From assembly GCA_016748015.1 (NCBI GenBank), contig JAAOMT010000384.1, positions 1 to 64,000 of the forward strand: a stretch of DNA of 64,000 nucleotides, given 5' to 3'. Below, one piece after another: positions 46,096-59,842 of this stretch (position 1 is the stretch's first letter; the number at the start of each line of letters is the position of its first letter). This DNA comes from Geosiphon pyriformis (lineage: Eukaryota; Glomeromycota; Glomeromycetes; Archaeosporales; Geosiphonaceae). Made by a program: the position numbers and the translations under genes. The notes beneath the pieces were generated by a model, which was given only the letters and a program-made list of their open reading frames with translations, searched no databases and was not told the DNA's origin.

Positions 46096-49000
46096 CATCT
46101 CAAGAATAGTTTGGTTAGGATCAAAATGTGTAGCAAGTTTATCCAATTTTTTGGAGATATTCATAATGGTCATTGTTACCAGACAAAATTAGAGATATTA
46201 TTTAGCATGAAATTATCTTTATAATTCCTATTATTAATTAGCATATATTATTATTTCAAATTATCACTTATTACATTAGCAAAATGTCCGAAATTATTAT
46301 TTAATTAATAACCCAATTTGTACATAACACAAATGTAACCTAATTGCAATGATCAATTATGCAATACCCCGAAATATATAACATTCAAAAATTTGCCAAA
46401 ATTTGTAAAAATTCACTAAAATAATTAATAATTCACTGAAATATCTAATAGTTTGCAGAAATAACTTGTAGTTTGCCAAAATGTATCTTTAGTTTAGCAA
46501 AATTGTAGAAAAAAGCAAAGTTCAAGTTCATGGAATAGTGTTACAACAAGTTGTATAAAAGAAGAGCTTCTCTCTTTGAGAAAATATATCTTACTTTAGA
46601 TTTATTACTTAGAACCATTTCTATACACAAAAAGAAATAAATATCAAATAATTTGAAAAACCAAATTCTTTAATTATTGCACTTAGAAAATCCCCAAAAC
46701 CCAACTAATATTTTGAAATTGATTAGCTACCAATTTCAGTAAAACTGTTAGTGCCTCCAGACCTGGATAGAAAACGTTTCCCTTGACAGAATTCTATTTC
46801 TTTTACATTTTTTTGATTTTTTTTCTTTTATTTTTTTCTTATTATAATCATTAGAGTAGCCTACAAATGGGATTTTTGTAGAAGAGTTGATTTTCACAGC
46901 AAAGTAACTACACAATTTTAGTGAGCTTTCAGATGAGCAATTCCTGGGAAAGAGTTAACGTTTACTACAATGTAACTACACAAAGCAACTGGCACAGAAT
47001 TGGCCATTCCACTTATAAGCCCAGCAATTCAAATTATAGAAGATAATTTGAAGATAAAATTCAGTTATTGGAGGTTTAAACACTTTCCATAGTCATGAAT
47101 TAACAGCACTACAACAAACATACAAGAACTAAGAAGAGACCAAAAACCTTTGATAACATCATACCAACTGGGTTATGACCAATTTTGGGTTAATAAGTGG
47201 TTATCATGTGCATGATGGCTTGGACCAAGAGAAGGTTTTCTCACCTTTCTTTTGGCAGATATTTTATGATCCTCTTCTGTGTGAGATTAAGAGACAGGAA
47301 AGTGTATGTGGGTATAGGTTGAATTCTCATTTTGTTTCTAGAACTGGTCATGTGGAATCTCAAGCTGGATTAACTTCATTTCTTGCTGCTGGCACTTTTG
47401 TGGATGATATGATCTGAGTTGGTAGTAGTTAGGTGGCGACACAACATATTTTAGATGTTGTTAACAAATTTTTCAGAATTAATGACATTTCAATTAACAA
47501 TGATAAGACCATGACCATTCCTATCAACTGCTGAGTTGTGAATCTCTCTTTTTTGATAAGTGGAATGCCTATATCTGTGGCCAAAAAAGGGGAATTTCAT
47601 CAGTGTTTGGGTATCTTTTTGTCCACTAAGTGCCTTTTTAAACCCAGTCTTGCTAAAGCTCACTTGGACATCAAGTTTTTTGCTAATTTTGTGTTAAAAA
47701 AAGCCATCTCTAATAAACAATTTTTGTATTTGGTGTCTTCAGTCCTCCACCCTATTGTGAATTACAGAACTCAATTCAGCTTTGTTCTTCCTAGTATGTG
47801 TAACAAATAGAATACTATAATTCACAAGGGTTTGAAATTGAGATCTGGTCTGCCTTTGAATTTTTTCAATGATGCATTGCATTACCCCTTATTGTATGGC
47901 TTGAAAACTTTTGAACAAATCCAGGCTGAACACAAAGTGGTGTCTGTTGTTTGTTTTGCAAATTCGGTTGGTATTTTGGGTCATTTGTTTGCTCACAGAT
48001 CTCATGACTTGTAAGTTTTGTGTTGGTGTCTGATCCATCCACTGAGTTCCCTTACTCGTATTGGTGTTGGTACTTCTGATAATTTTTTGGCAGGTTTGGT
48101 TCATATATTTTATGATTATAATCTTTCTCTGAGTGGCATTGGAGCCAATGCTTTTTGTCTTCAGAAAGAGACTCCTATAGTATCTGTTCTTGGTAAGTCT
48201 AGATTTGTTAGATGTCTTCCGTCTCTTCTACTTGGGCAATCTTTAAATGTTGAAAGCAGTTGGACCCATGTGGGCTGGTTCCTGTCTGGTTTGATCTTTC
48301 AGTTTCTTTTATCAACATGGTGGCTCCCATTTCCATCACGTCTTCTGCTGTTAGTAAGGTTGCCTCTCGAAATGTCCTGGATTTGATTGATTTTGTTACG
48401 ATTTGCGATTGTCTGCTTGGTGTTGATACTAATAGTATTTCAGTTTATACTAATAGTTCTTTGGCTGGTTTGGGTACTGTTGGCATGTGGGCTGGTGCTG
48501 TCATTTTTTTTGATGGTGTTGATTTGGGTTTGGGTGTTGAAGTCTCTGGTTTGGTGTCTTCTACTATGATGGAGTTGCAGGCTATTGCTCTGGCTCTTGA
48601 GTGTGTTCCCCCCTCTAGTTCTGTTTATTTGTTCTCTGACAGTTAGGCGGCTTTAGATGCATGCAAATCTGAGCTGGGTCTGGTGGTTCCGAACTTTCGA
48701 AATCGATGCTAGTTAGAATACCATCACATTTACAACTTGATTCATAATAAAAATCTGAATATCTGTTGGTTTAAAGTCAAAGGACATTCTGGTGTTGTGG
48801 GTAATGAGTGTGCAGATGCTCTTGCTATGGCTGCTGCTATGTCTAAATATTCTCTTCCTTTGCGTGTGAATGTGTGCTATATTTTGGCAGGTGGTGTGGC
48901 TATTTCTGGGAATTCTAGACATTTTGTTCATGATATTTTCTGTTGTGTTTATTGAGCTCAATGGGAGATTGGTTCAGGTTCTAGGGTCTTGGTTACCAGT

Positions 49001-49726
49001 TTGCATGGTAATGTAGACTGGCGTAGGTCTTCTCTCATGTGGCATCCTAATATGCATATGGCCGCTGGTTCCACTGGTAAATGTTCTGCTGATGCTTATA
49101 CTTACTTCATAAAGGCTTTACATCATTGACTGCCTGTTACTGTCCACAAGTGCCTTTATAGTAGATCTTATCCCAGCATTTTATGCTTGTATTGTGGTGA
49201 AATCAAAGTTTCCGATCATGTTTTCTTTTGTGGTTCTGATACTGCTATCTGTGCCCAGCTGTTGGACATGCACGTGGCTATCTGGGGAGCATTCTCAGAT
49301 TTACTCTGGTCATCATCACAATTTATGCAGCTTATGCTCTTTTGTGTTTCTGATATTTTGTTGTGTTTGGCATTTTGTAAGGGCTTTATGTTTAAACTTT
49401 GTTTTCAGGAAGTGGTTTCGGTTTTCAGGAACTCAAAGATTGCTTGTCAAAGGGTGGTGGAATTTGTGTGAAATTTTTGTCTTGCTTTTAGGGATAAGGT
49501 TTGGCTGGTTCATGTGAGTCACTGTGCTTTAATAGAAAAGTGTGGCCTGATCCCTAGAAATGGCTCTGTTCCTGGCCTAGTGCATGGTCTTTCTTCATTA
49601 TTTTCTGCAGAGATGATAAAGATGTTGGGTATTGCAGAGGCTTTTGGCATTAGCTTTGGCTTTCGTGTATCTTGTTTATTTTTTTCGGGTATTGGGAATT
49701 TTGTATTGGTTATTATAGATGCTTAG
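46096..49726 (+). pseudogene. LINE-E ORF2 fragment (RT end to C-terminus)
   Basis: RT motif FVDD is intact near 47395-47408. The RNase H start TDGS reads TNSS (first catalytic Asp lost), but MELQA keeps the Glu, FSDS keeps the Asp, and VKGHSGVVGNECADALA (deleted in B) keeps the last Asp. Zinc finger CLYCGEIKVSDHVFFC at about 49185-49235. Final stop TAG 49724. It has several stops at Trp/Gln sites and a few frameshifts. It serves as a reference for the domains missing in B. Confidence 0.8.
46174..47158 (+). mobile_element. Solo LTR (985 bp) in LINE-E
   Basis: Starts TGTTACCAGACAAAATTAGA, ends CTTTGATAACA, flanked by TCAT at 46170-46173 and 47159-47162. TATA box TATAAAA at 46554-46560, followed by GAAGAGCTTCTCTC; AATAAA at 46636-46641. 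Colinear with 38394-39373 on the opposite strand. It has lost many CG sites that the other copy keeps. Confidence 0.92.
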
Positions 49727-49959
49727 TGTAGTTTTGATCAGCCTGAGTGGCTGGTCACATGTAGAAAATGCATGATTCATGCCTAGTTTAGATCTCTTAT
49801 GATGTATTGTACTAGGTAATGTTTGGACCTCACTCATTAAACAATAAAAAAAAAAAAAATAGCTTTTGATTTTAGATTATATATTATTTAATTTTTATTT
49901 ATTTTATTTAATAAATAATATTTAAATACAATTTTATATAATATATTAAACTAAGTAAT

Positions 49960-50030
49960 TTTAAACATAAATACATATTTTTTATATATAATTAGTTATT
50001 TAAACCAATTAAAACAACATTACAAATTTA
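49960..50030 (-). mobile_element. Isolated LINE 3' tail relic
   Basis: The phrase TTTTTTATATATAATTAGTT then ATTTAAACCAATTAAAACAACATTAC matches the LINE 3' UTR complement. It is squeezed between the tails of E and F. Confidence 0.5.
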
Positions 50031-50243
50031 TCTTAACACAAATAATATTACTAATATCTATAAAAAATAAGCACAATTTACATGTTTTAAAATAAATAAT
50101 ATTAAATATATTTTTTTTTATTAAGATTTAATGAGTGCAGTCCAATCACTACCTAAGTACATAAAATCAAACAAAATTCTAAATTAAATGTGGCTCATGC
50201 TCTTTCTACACATGACTAATTACTCAGGCCAGTTAAAACAGCA

Positions 50244-53200
50244 CTATGTACTTAACAGATCTGATAAAGAAATACTACACAAAAAACCAAAGTTCAAACC
50301 AAATAAATAAGGATATAAACCAAAGCACATATAAATATCCAATCTGACATTGAAGCTGTGGATGACTCCAACAGCCCAAAAGTTCAACAAACCAGCAACC
50401 AATAGTATAGCAGATCTATCACATGGCAAAAGATTGTGCTTCTTATAAAAAGCTTTCAATTTGGCAGCAGACAACCAAATATTAAACCTATGAGTTTCGA
50501 CAAGACCACAAACCAACTTAATGATCAAACTGCCACCAGATACAAAGCCAAAGTGAAAGATAACATTAGCCACTCAGCTTTTCAAGACAAATCTCTTGGC
50601 CAATAATATGTACAAATTACCAGATAATTTAGCTTTATGCAGAGATTAAACAACTATATTTCTCAAAGCAGGCCCACCAGCCAGCTTATACCACTTTATA
50701 CCAATGTTTAATAGTAAATTCTTGCTAGCATTGTTATTATGTATACATAAAAACAAGTGGTCAAAATCCTCAATTATCTCACACTTAATGCATACTATGT
50801 TAGAATATTTAGAATCATATAATCTCTTTCTTATAACAACTGGCAGACAATAGAGCAAAGTCTTTATTAAGTAGAACCACAGAAAAGTTGAAGATAAACT
50901 GGTAAAACCAGAATAGATCTTATTATTAGAATGCTAAACACCAAAGAATTTGGCTGTATTAACATTACCAACAATACTTACATCCATAAAGCTGGCAACA
51001 CACTTGGATTTTCAACTGACAAAATTGACAGCATCAAATAAACTCTTAACAAAATAATGTGCATTCTCAAAGACAGGCCTGTCTTCAACACTAAAAAAGC
51101 AACAAGACATGCTTAGGGACAGTATAGACTTAGAAGAAACTGCTATATTGGCAAAAAAATCCACTTGCTCATTCCCAATAACACTTGAATGTCTCTTAAA
51201 CTTTCTCCACATGACTGACAGATTCTTTTTTGAAATAGTGTGACAAATATGCTTTTTCACACTTATGGTGAAAATCAGGACCAGACATACTTACATCAAA
51301 TTTGCACATATCCAATAATATCTGACTGTCTATAAACAAGATAACAGCATTAGAAACAGGTATACACTCCAATGCCAAAACAATAACTTGTAGCTCCACC
51401 AAAGTAGAGAAAAGTAAGCCAAGAACTTTCACACTAATGCTTATGTCAACCTTTGGAAAATAAGCAGTAGTACCACTACAGGCACCAATAAACCCCAAAC
51501 TTCTAACAGAACTATCAGTGTAAACATTAATGGAGCCTTGCCCAAAGGCAAGTAAATGCTCAGAAACAAAACCAATGTCACATAAAAAATTGGTGGGAGT
51601 AAAATAAAACATCACAGCCACACTATTACCCAAATTACCATTCTTAACAAAATTAGTAATAGAGACAAACCAGGCAAGAATTGGACTCATAGGGTCAAGT
51701 CTTTTCCATCTGTAAAAAGTATTCTAAGTAAAACACAAGCCACAACAATCCAGAAGTTGGTTAGCAAAAATGAGACCAAATTTTTTGAGAGAATTCCTTA
51801 CATCTAAATAACCACTTAAACTTAGAACATCCAAAATTAACACTCCAATTCCAGCTCAAAAAACATTAAAAAAAGCACCACCCAAAGACATGCTACACAA
51901 AGTGAAAGCATAAATAATATTAGCCAAAAAACAATTTATAGAATTAATAGATAACTTGACCAGAAAACAAAGAGGATGCCAGGGCATTCAGCTGGAAGTC
52001 TGCAAATCTATTACTTTATGTTCAAAAAACCTGCCAAAAATCCCATTAGCATTACTAAAATTAACCAGATTGGCTATTAAACTCTCAGTAAGCATTTGCT
52101 CAAAAGACTTCAGACCATATAACTTAGAATAATGCAGTGCTTCATTAAGAAAGTTTTTAGGCAAATTTGTCTTGAACTTAAGCTCTTTTCTCAACAATTT
52201 GTTCTATTTTTCACAAATATTCTTAGAGGCAAAGCTAAACTGAAGTCTGTAATCAATGATAAGCTGCAAAACAGCAGAAACTAAATACAAAAATTGCTTT
52301 TCAGTAATGGTTTTTTTTAAAACCACATTCGAAAAAAATTTGACATTGACATAAGCCTTGGCCAAACTTGGCTTAAATAAAAAAATTCCCAAATACTAAT
52401 AAGACTTGTTCTTTTTCACCATTAAGATTTTTGACCCACTAATAGACAATACAGTCTTTTAAACACCCTGGTTAATAGGGATAGCAACAATCTTCTCAGT
52501 ATTTATTGAAATGTTATTAATAGAAAAAAATTTACTGGCTATGTTTAAGATGTTTTGCATCACTGTTAAGCAGTTTTCCAATCCAGATTGTGTCATTTAC
52601 AAAGGCATCTGTGGCAAAAAATAAAGTTTTGTTATTACTTGAATCAGGTTTGTCAAACTTAGTGTAGAACTTTGAACACATTCTGTAGCCATACAATTGT
52701 TTATGTTTTTTGATCTCACAGAACAGCAGATCATAGAAAATTTGCTATAGTAACAGTGAGAATACTTTTTCTTAATCCAAATCATTGTGTACAACATAAC
52801 TATCAGATAGACCAAAATCTGTTATTATCTGATTGAATTTGTTATTGTGTATACTACCAAAAAAGTCTATAAAATAAGGACACATTTTGATTTTTACTAA
52901 ACTATTGAGCAAATAAAACCATTTGACAGAATCATAAGCCTTATGCATATTCTGAAAAACTAGTCACAACTCCCTGTTTTTCTCCAAAGCATCTTTAATA
53001 ACTGAATCAACAGTAAAAATTGGGAATTATGTAGAAGTGCTTTTTAATACTAAAAAATTGTCATCATACAAATATCAAACCTACTGCAAATCAGAGAGAT
53101 TTTGTCTAAGAAGATTTTAGACAAAATCTTTTGTGCAGTCTCAATCAATGCTATCAGCCTAGTATTGGTGAGAGTATCTTCCTAATTATATGGTTTAGGA

Positions 53201-54885
53201 ATCATGAAAATCCAAGACTTTCTCCATTGCTTAGGAACTTTTCCAGAAATTAAACACTTGTTAAAAATGCTCAAAAAACCATTAAAAACTAGAAGATTAC
53301 TATGTTTCTAGAGTTTATTAAGAATGCCAAAAAGCCTAGCAGTCTTCCCATTAGACAAGTTCTTAACAATCTGTAGAAATTCATCTATATTAACATTGCA
53401 CATAACTTCTAAGAATATATTATCATCAATGTAACTTAAGAGAGCATATTAATCAGACCAATGACTTGACAGAGCACTGGAAACCAAGCACTTTCTCATT
53501 CAACTCTCCATTATTGTATCAATTAAAAACTTAACAGTCTAAGGCTTCAAAATGAGCTCATCATCAACAATTAAATAATTAAAAACCACTTTTCTAAAGA
53601 GCCAGTTCAGAACACTCTTTATTATCTTCTCTTTATTCAAACAAAAATTTTTCATGCATTTTTTCACAGCCTTCCTTATAGAATCATCTCTGGCTACCTT
53701 AGATTCATAATATTTGAACTTGTAGTAACTCTTCTTAACAACTGAGATGTGGTACAAAATATTCTTAATATTAATATATTCATTAATCATTAAACAAACT
53801 TTGGATGTCTTTTTTTCACCTATGCTTGTCTAAGTACCAACAAAATGGTTAGTCTCCAAACTTAAACCTGAGTTTACACTATTGACAATCTTGGATATCA
53901 ACAACTCTAACCTATAAAATTTTGAAAATAGCTTGTTCTTTGCACAATTGAACTTACTGAACCAAAGTTTGGAAAAGATTTCATTGGCAGAATCAATCAT
54001 TATCTCTTTGAGAATCTCCTACATAATATCCAAATTACCATTGTGTCCTACAGCATGAAACTCAACTAATCTCTTTAAAAATTTGTCTGAAGTCATAAAA
54101 TGCTTTTACTCATTAACATCCACATTTTTCAATTTGAACTTCCATCAATTCTTATTAGCATGTTTGTGTATGCTATTCAATCAAATATCTAAAAGACCAC
54201 CTAAGTCCATTAAAACCAAAACAGCTTTGTAATCAGTATTAAAAAACTCAGACACAGAATTAACCTTATAACCAGCCACAGCTAAGATCAGATTCTCACT
54301 AACAAAAATGTAATCAAGAACTTTTTCAACACCCCTTGAGTTGCTCTATGTAGAAACACTAACCAAAAAATGTCCATCAAAAGAATTAACCAAACCCAAA
54401 TCTAAACAGAATCCAAAACTTGCATTCTTCTTAGACCTGTCCTTATTGAAATCACTGCTCAAAACAACAAAACTACTGGAATTGACTACTTGAGCTATAA
54501 AAAAATTAACACCAAAAGCCTGGCTGAATTTGTCACCAGAAGAAATATTAGTGTATAAACCAATAATTGAAACTGAAATTTTGCTTTTGAAAAAAAGATG
54601 CATTGAAACAATGTGACTAGGAATCTTCTCCACCTTGAAGACATGTTTAGCCAGAGAATTGTTTATGATTATTGCCACCCCAGTCCCAAGAGAACCATTA
54701 TTTAGGCCAGATGTGAAAATGTGTACTCTGTTAAATTTGTTTATAATCTATGGTCTGATGTTAAATCTTAATTTTGTTTTTGTAATAATAGATATTATAT
54801 TCTCTGATTCTTTGTGCTATTGAACAATGTCTTCCTGTTTTGCAGATATATTGATACTACAAACATTGCATGTAGCAAATTTTTA
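50244..54885 (-). pseudogene. LINE-F ORF2, decayed
   Basis: Opens at ATG ATA AGT CTG in the junction TAATGATAAG near 54885, with a TGA/TAA soon after. Endonuclease relics include LSSDFNKDRSKKN (54440-54480). The RT motif reads FVNDTIW near 52590, so the first Asp is Asn. RNase H reads VYTDSSVRSLG near 51500 and RHSSVIGNEQVDFF near 51180. The C-terminal finger CIKCEIIEDFDHLFLC is at about 50740-50790. Stop near 50244. Confidence 0.78.
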
Positions 54886-54889
54886 TATC

Positions 54890-56770
54890 AGACTTATCAT
54901 TAGGAGGTATAAGAAGTAGGTGCCAAACTAGCATTGTCTATTTTGGCTAACAGGCTTATAACTGTAACTGATAAACTGTTTATTGTGTTTTTCAATTTTG
55001 ACATAACAGAAGAATTAAAACCTACTGCTTCCACAATAGTTCTACCACTAGTGATCACATCCAAACTCTTACTTATCACTATATTTACTCTTTAATTCTG
55101 TAATAAAAGGGTTACCAACAGCTAATGTCCAAAACTAGGCTGAGAAACCATTGGTCCAGGTGTGTTCAATCTCTTAGCCAATTTGTTAACACATTTTATG
55201 AGGCTGGCAAGACTATGCTCAAAAGTGATAAACCTACTATCCAATTCCAAGACAACAGCAGAATAGGTATTATCTCTGAAAAAAAACCAGAGTCAATTAA
55301 GCCATTTTGTACAAGAAAAAGAGAGAAGGAGGACTTACCAATAATCTTGGCCCAAGAAATACCACCAAAAGAAACCAGATGAGCAATTAGAGCTGAACAT
55401 TTAGCATATATAGATGTCAGTCTGCTTTTATCCATTTTTAACACCCTATAGAGTGAGTTACCAGAAGAAATTTTTCTATCTACAAAGCAATTCCATAAAA
55501 TATGACCCAATTTACCACACTTTGCACACTTAGTAGAGTCTAAATAAGATCAATACAGATTGACTTCTTTTAAAACAGATGTGGTTCCCATAATAGCATT
55601 TAATAATACAGCCAAGTCAAAACAAACAACAGTGCACCTGGCCTGAGCATATGTAACTGAGTAACAATTAATAACACATGTTTTTCCATCTGCAGAATCA
55701 ATAAAATTTCAGATGTCATGAGCATTAGTATCTATTGACAGTATGTAGAACAGTGCCTTATGTTAATTCCTTAAATTTCATGTTTTTTTGTCTAAATTAG
55801 TCTTAGCTACTTATATAATGTCTTTTTTAATCAAGATAGATCATCCAGAGGTGACCAAATTAGCATAATCAACTTGTTCAAATTTCACCACAGCCTTCTG
55901 CCAAAAACCAAACAACTGCATTTTGATTGATATTATTACATCAAATTTGGATAGTGCTGCACACACAGCCTTAGTTAACGTCCCAATAGGAATTTTTTTT
56001 AACACCACAGTCTAATCTGAATGCATAAAAAATTTTTTTAGATCAGTGTTTACCAAAACATTAATAGCTCTTGCCTTTTTCATAGCCTGTGCCAAACTAA
56101 ATTCAGAAATAAAAGAGGCATAGATAATCTTAGCAAATTTTGAGGGGGTAGAGACCTTTCCAAAACCATTAACTTTTGAAAACAACTTTCTAATAGCCAC
56201 AAACTTGTCATAAGATAATTTTTCAGCAACTTTGTTCAGACCAATATCCAAAGCAAAATTTTTTTTAACAGACACATTGACCAGATTCTTTAGTGGCAAA
56301 GAGAAAAATACAGGAGCATTCAAGAAAATATCATTATCATCAACATTACTCAAGAAATTGATTTTCTCTAATGGCATATTTAAAGCCTTTTTTGCAACCA
56401 ATTTTGGGCCCTTTGACATCTGAGTAGAATCATCTTTATTGAACACATTTCTTTCTTCATAATTCATGCTGGTTTTCTCTATTAAACACATTTTTTTCAT
56501 ATTAACACTATTAAATTTGGTGGTATTACCAGCTTCAAACTTCCAAGAATTACTAAATACCTTCTTAAACAGTACAGTCTCACTAGCAGCACTATTTTTT
56601 AGAACACTTCCCTTTCTCTTTTTTCTAGAGGCAATATCTTTACCAGCAGTATCAGCACCAAAGTTTTTGACAGACTTCTTAATCACAACAATACTACAGC
56701 CAATGGTGGTCTCGTAACCAAGCAAAAAAGGTTTGGATTTATCATACTGAATTATAAAAACTTCTTTCAA
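54890..56770 (-). pseudogene. LINE-F ORF1, decayed
   Basis: Readable from 56770 for 252 residues without stop, but the original ATG is not visible. Basic, Ser/Lys-rich N-terminus (VLKNSAASETVLFKKVFSNS), then KVNGFGKVSTPSKFAKIIYA, the conserved pre-RRM motif. RRM-like stretch 56010-55850 after a TAG (55999-ish). Zinc knuckle CAKCGKLGHILWNC (55520-55480). Coiled coil toward 54920. Unlike B, C, D and H it has no slip in the pre-RRM A-run. Confidence 0.75.
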
Positions 56771-56889
56771 AAAAACTTTTAACTCTTTTTTGAGAATTTT
56801 GGATGAAAGAAAGAAAGAAGCTTTTTATTAGATATTATAATATAAATATAATTTATATTTAAATACTTAAGATTATTAAAAATATTTTT

Positions 56890-59025
56890 TTTTATTATAT
56901 ATTTAATAAGTATAGTTCAATTGCTATTTAGATATTAAAAACAAATTAAGTATTCTATAATTAAATATAATTCATGCATTTTCTATATATAACTAGCTAT
57001 TTGAACTAATTTAGACTATATTATATTAAAGCTTTTTTAAAAAAAACTTATTTAAAAAAGACATCTTTTAAACAATTTTAAATAAAATAGCACTATTATT
57101 AATCAATTTGATCAGTTATTTAACTGTTTTTAAGACATTAATCTTAATATCAACAGATTTATATTTTTATAGTAATATAAAATTAGAAAACATATTATCA
57201 TTAATTGTAAACAAATTTACATGAAAACTAATTATATCAATGTTTTTATAGTTATATTCAGTTTTTAAAACAATTATCTTCTGTTTTAACTTACTAATAA
57301 TCTTGCTAAAAATATTTATATATATTAAAATTTTATTAACTCTAAGACCAAATACATTATTTGAAACCAAATCTTTATTAACAAATTGTTTAAACACATT
57401 AATTAAAAAACCAACTAACTTAACAATAAACTTGATCAAAACAAAAAGCTTGACCAAATTAAACTTCAAAAAAACTAATTAAAAAGAAACTACAAAAATA
57501 TCAGTTATTATATTAACAAAAAAAGCAAAACCAATTAGAGAGCTAAAAACTAAAAGAAACACAAAAGCAGCAGTTTTAGCATAAGACTTAATACCAATAA
57601 TATAAAGAACATAAGTTTTGAAAATCTTAAGAAAAAAAAGTGAAAATATTTTATAATTAAGAACCAAATAATTCAAGTCTTAGCACTTAAGATAGTGTTA
57701 GTATCTAGAAGTTTCTTACCAAATATAATACTTCTTAAAGTACTAGTTTTAATAACAACACTATTTAAATTATTCTATAAGTCAAATATAATCAGAGCAA
57801 ATTAGAAATAACCAAAATTAGGCAAGTAAAAAATAAAACAACTTTAATCACTAATTTAAAAAATCATATTATTGATTTTAAAAGCAGTACAGCCAAAAAA
57901 AAGATTAATCAACTTAAATTTAAACTTATTATAAAATAAAATAATCTTATTTTAATTTACTAAAAAAAAATTCTAATATTATTCTTGTTCAACAAAATTA
58001 ACCAATAATTTAAAGCAGATATAACAGCATCTAAATTTTTAAAATAAATAATTATATATTGCCAAACACTAATAGGCTTTAATATAATATAAACAACTTT
58101 GCCAAATACATTAAAAACTATTTTAATATTAGTAGTAAATATACTTAAAAACATATTACATAGTATAACAATAGCAAGAGAAGAACTAAACTTAGAAATT
58201 ATCAAAAATTTAGCAATTTTGAGAGTGGTCAAATAAAAAAAGCTTGTAAGCTTAACCAAAAAAACAGCATTCAGAGAATTTTAAGAAGTAAATTTTATAT
58301 AAAAGAGCTTTATATTGTTTTTTATAATTAATTTTATATTTAAAAAACTATATACAAACTGAAAACAGTTTTAATATAATTTAATTTGATCTTAAAAATT
58401 GCACTAATATCAAAGTAAAGACTATTTATCTAGTAAACTTTTAACAATCAATAATTTTTTAAGTATTACTAGTAATAATACCAAAAACTAAAAAAAATGA
58501 TTCAGTTTCTATCTAATTAATTTAGTTTTTAAAAACAAATAATTCAATAAAAAAGTTTTGTTTTGTTTTCAAAACCAGTAAAAATCTACTAAAAAACATT
58601 ATATTTGATAATACAATTAATAATTAATCTTAGTTTATCTTAAACAAAATGTTAAATAATACAATAGAGATTTTATTTAAAATTTTATCTAAAATTACAA
58701 AAAGTTTAGTGTAATAATAACAAAAGCAAATAACTGTTTCTATTTTTTAAAATTTTTGGTCTTTTTGGCTATTTTCAAAAAACTGGTACTAGTAGTATCA
58801 GATATAACAGCAATAGTTAAAAAAACCAGTCTGTTAATTAGTCTACTATTAAAGACTTTTAGACTCTTAATAAAAATAAAAACAATATTGAAACTAATTC
58901 AAGTATGTTTTTTAAAGAGAATTTTGACTGGTAAAAAACCAGTTAAAAATAAAAAAATGCTTTAAAAACTATTAAAAACAGTGTTACAAGTAATTATTTG
59001 GAATGTTGATATAAATAACAAACTT
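56890..59025 (-). mobile_element. Half-LINE family A, copy A3 (main part)
   Basis: Minus-strand copy. The 3' UTR and A/T tail lie at 57010-56890, and the frame reads upward. The segment 58259-57960 (KLTSFFYLTTLKIAKFLIIS, then FGKVVYIILKPISVWQYIIIY) matches the A1/A2 RRM-like region. 58756-58965 is antisense to A2 35250-35460. Matching stops abruptly near 59025, where a Gypsy element begins. Strongly AT-decayed. Confidence 0.7.
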
Positions 59026-59028
59026 ATA

Positions 59029-59842
59029 ACTTGGTGTTTAATATTTTGTTGATGGTGGTAATATTTAAAGATTATCATAATTTGAAGATTTTGTTGAGTC
59101 TTTTGTATAATAAACAGAGAATCAATTGTTGGTTTCTTTTATGAATTTTTTTTTTACCATGATGACCAGTTTAATTTAGTAGTCATGCCTTTCTAGTAAG
59201 CTATTTTTAAATTTCTACTCTTATTTCTGGATCTTTTACCAAACTATCCTTAATGTCAATTATTCAACACTTTAATTCCTTTAATCAATTAATAAAACAA
59301 TAAAATGAAACAAAAAAAATAAAAAAAATAAAAAAAAATAAAAAATAAAAAAAAATTAGTATTCTATTAATAGTCATAATTAAGAGCTATTGGTCTAATA
59401 TAATTAAATGTTGGATTTTATTAACATAGAATATTAATAAAATAAAAATAATTAATATTTTTTAATTGAGTAATAATAACATGAATTCAGATGATAATTG
59501 ATATTTTATTAATTTGTAACTTGATTTCACTTTAAGTTGTAGAAAACTACCTTTTAAAAAAAGTAATATTGAATAATTAATTAATTATTAGTATTAATTT
59601 TGTTTTTTTTGCTCTTAATATTTTCATTATATATACATAATTCTTGTTATATGAGATTTTATATTTTCTTAAGCAATATGCCTTATTTTTTTTAACAATG
59701 CTCTTATTGCTGAGCAATATGTTATAATTTACTAACAATATGTACATTGCTAAGCAGTGTGTTCTAATTCATTAATAATGTGTTATAATTTCTAACATAG
59801 TACTTACTTGCTAAGTACTATTCTCTTATTGGTCTATTTTTT
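59029..59842 (-). repeat. Gypsy element 3' LTR
   Basis: Direct repeat of 61030-61843 (about 814 bp each), colinear over the whole length, including an A/T tract near 59300-59350 and repeated AGCAATATGTTATAATTTA-type phrases near 59700-59790. TG/CA ends are not clear. The integrase relic reads on the minus strand, so this is the 3' LTR. Confidence 0.75.

Larger units (their letters stand above)
46096..49860 (+). mobile_element. 5'-truncated LINE, copy E
   Basis: Starts inside RT (NSLVRIKMCSKFIQFFGDIH) and runs to the shared 3' UTR (49735-49845) and a 14-A tail at about 49844-49857. It is split near its 5' end by a solo LTR (46174-47158). Relatively well preserved. Its 3' end faces that of F. 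Confidence 0.88.
50105..56825 (-). mobile_element. Full-length LINE, copy F
   Basis: Minus-strand element: leader near 56825-56771 (with TCCAAAATTCTC, as in C and D), ORF1, ORF2 and the shared 3' UTR (50240-50120) with an A-run. It is a distinct subfamily: ORF1 N-terminus and the ORF1/ORF2 junction differ from B and C. Non-functional. Confidence 0.85.
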
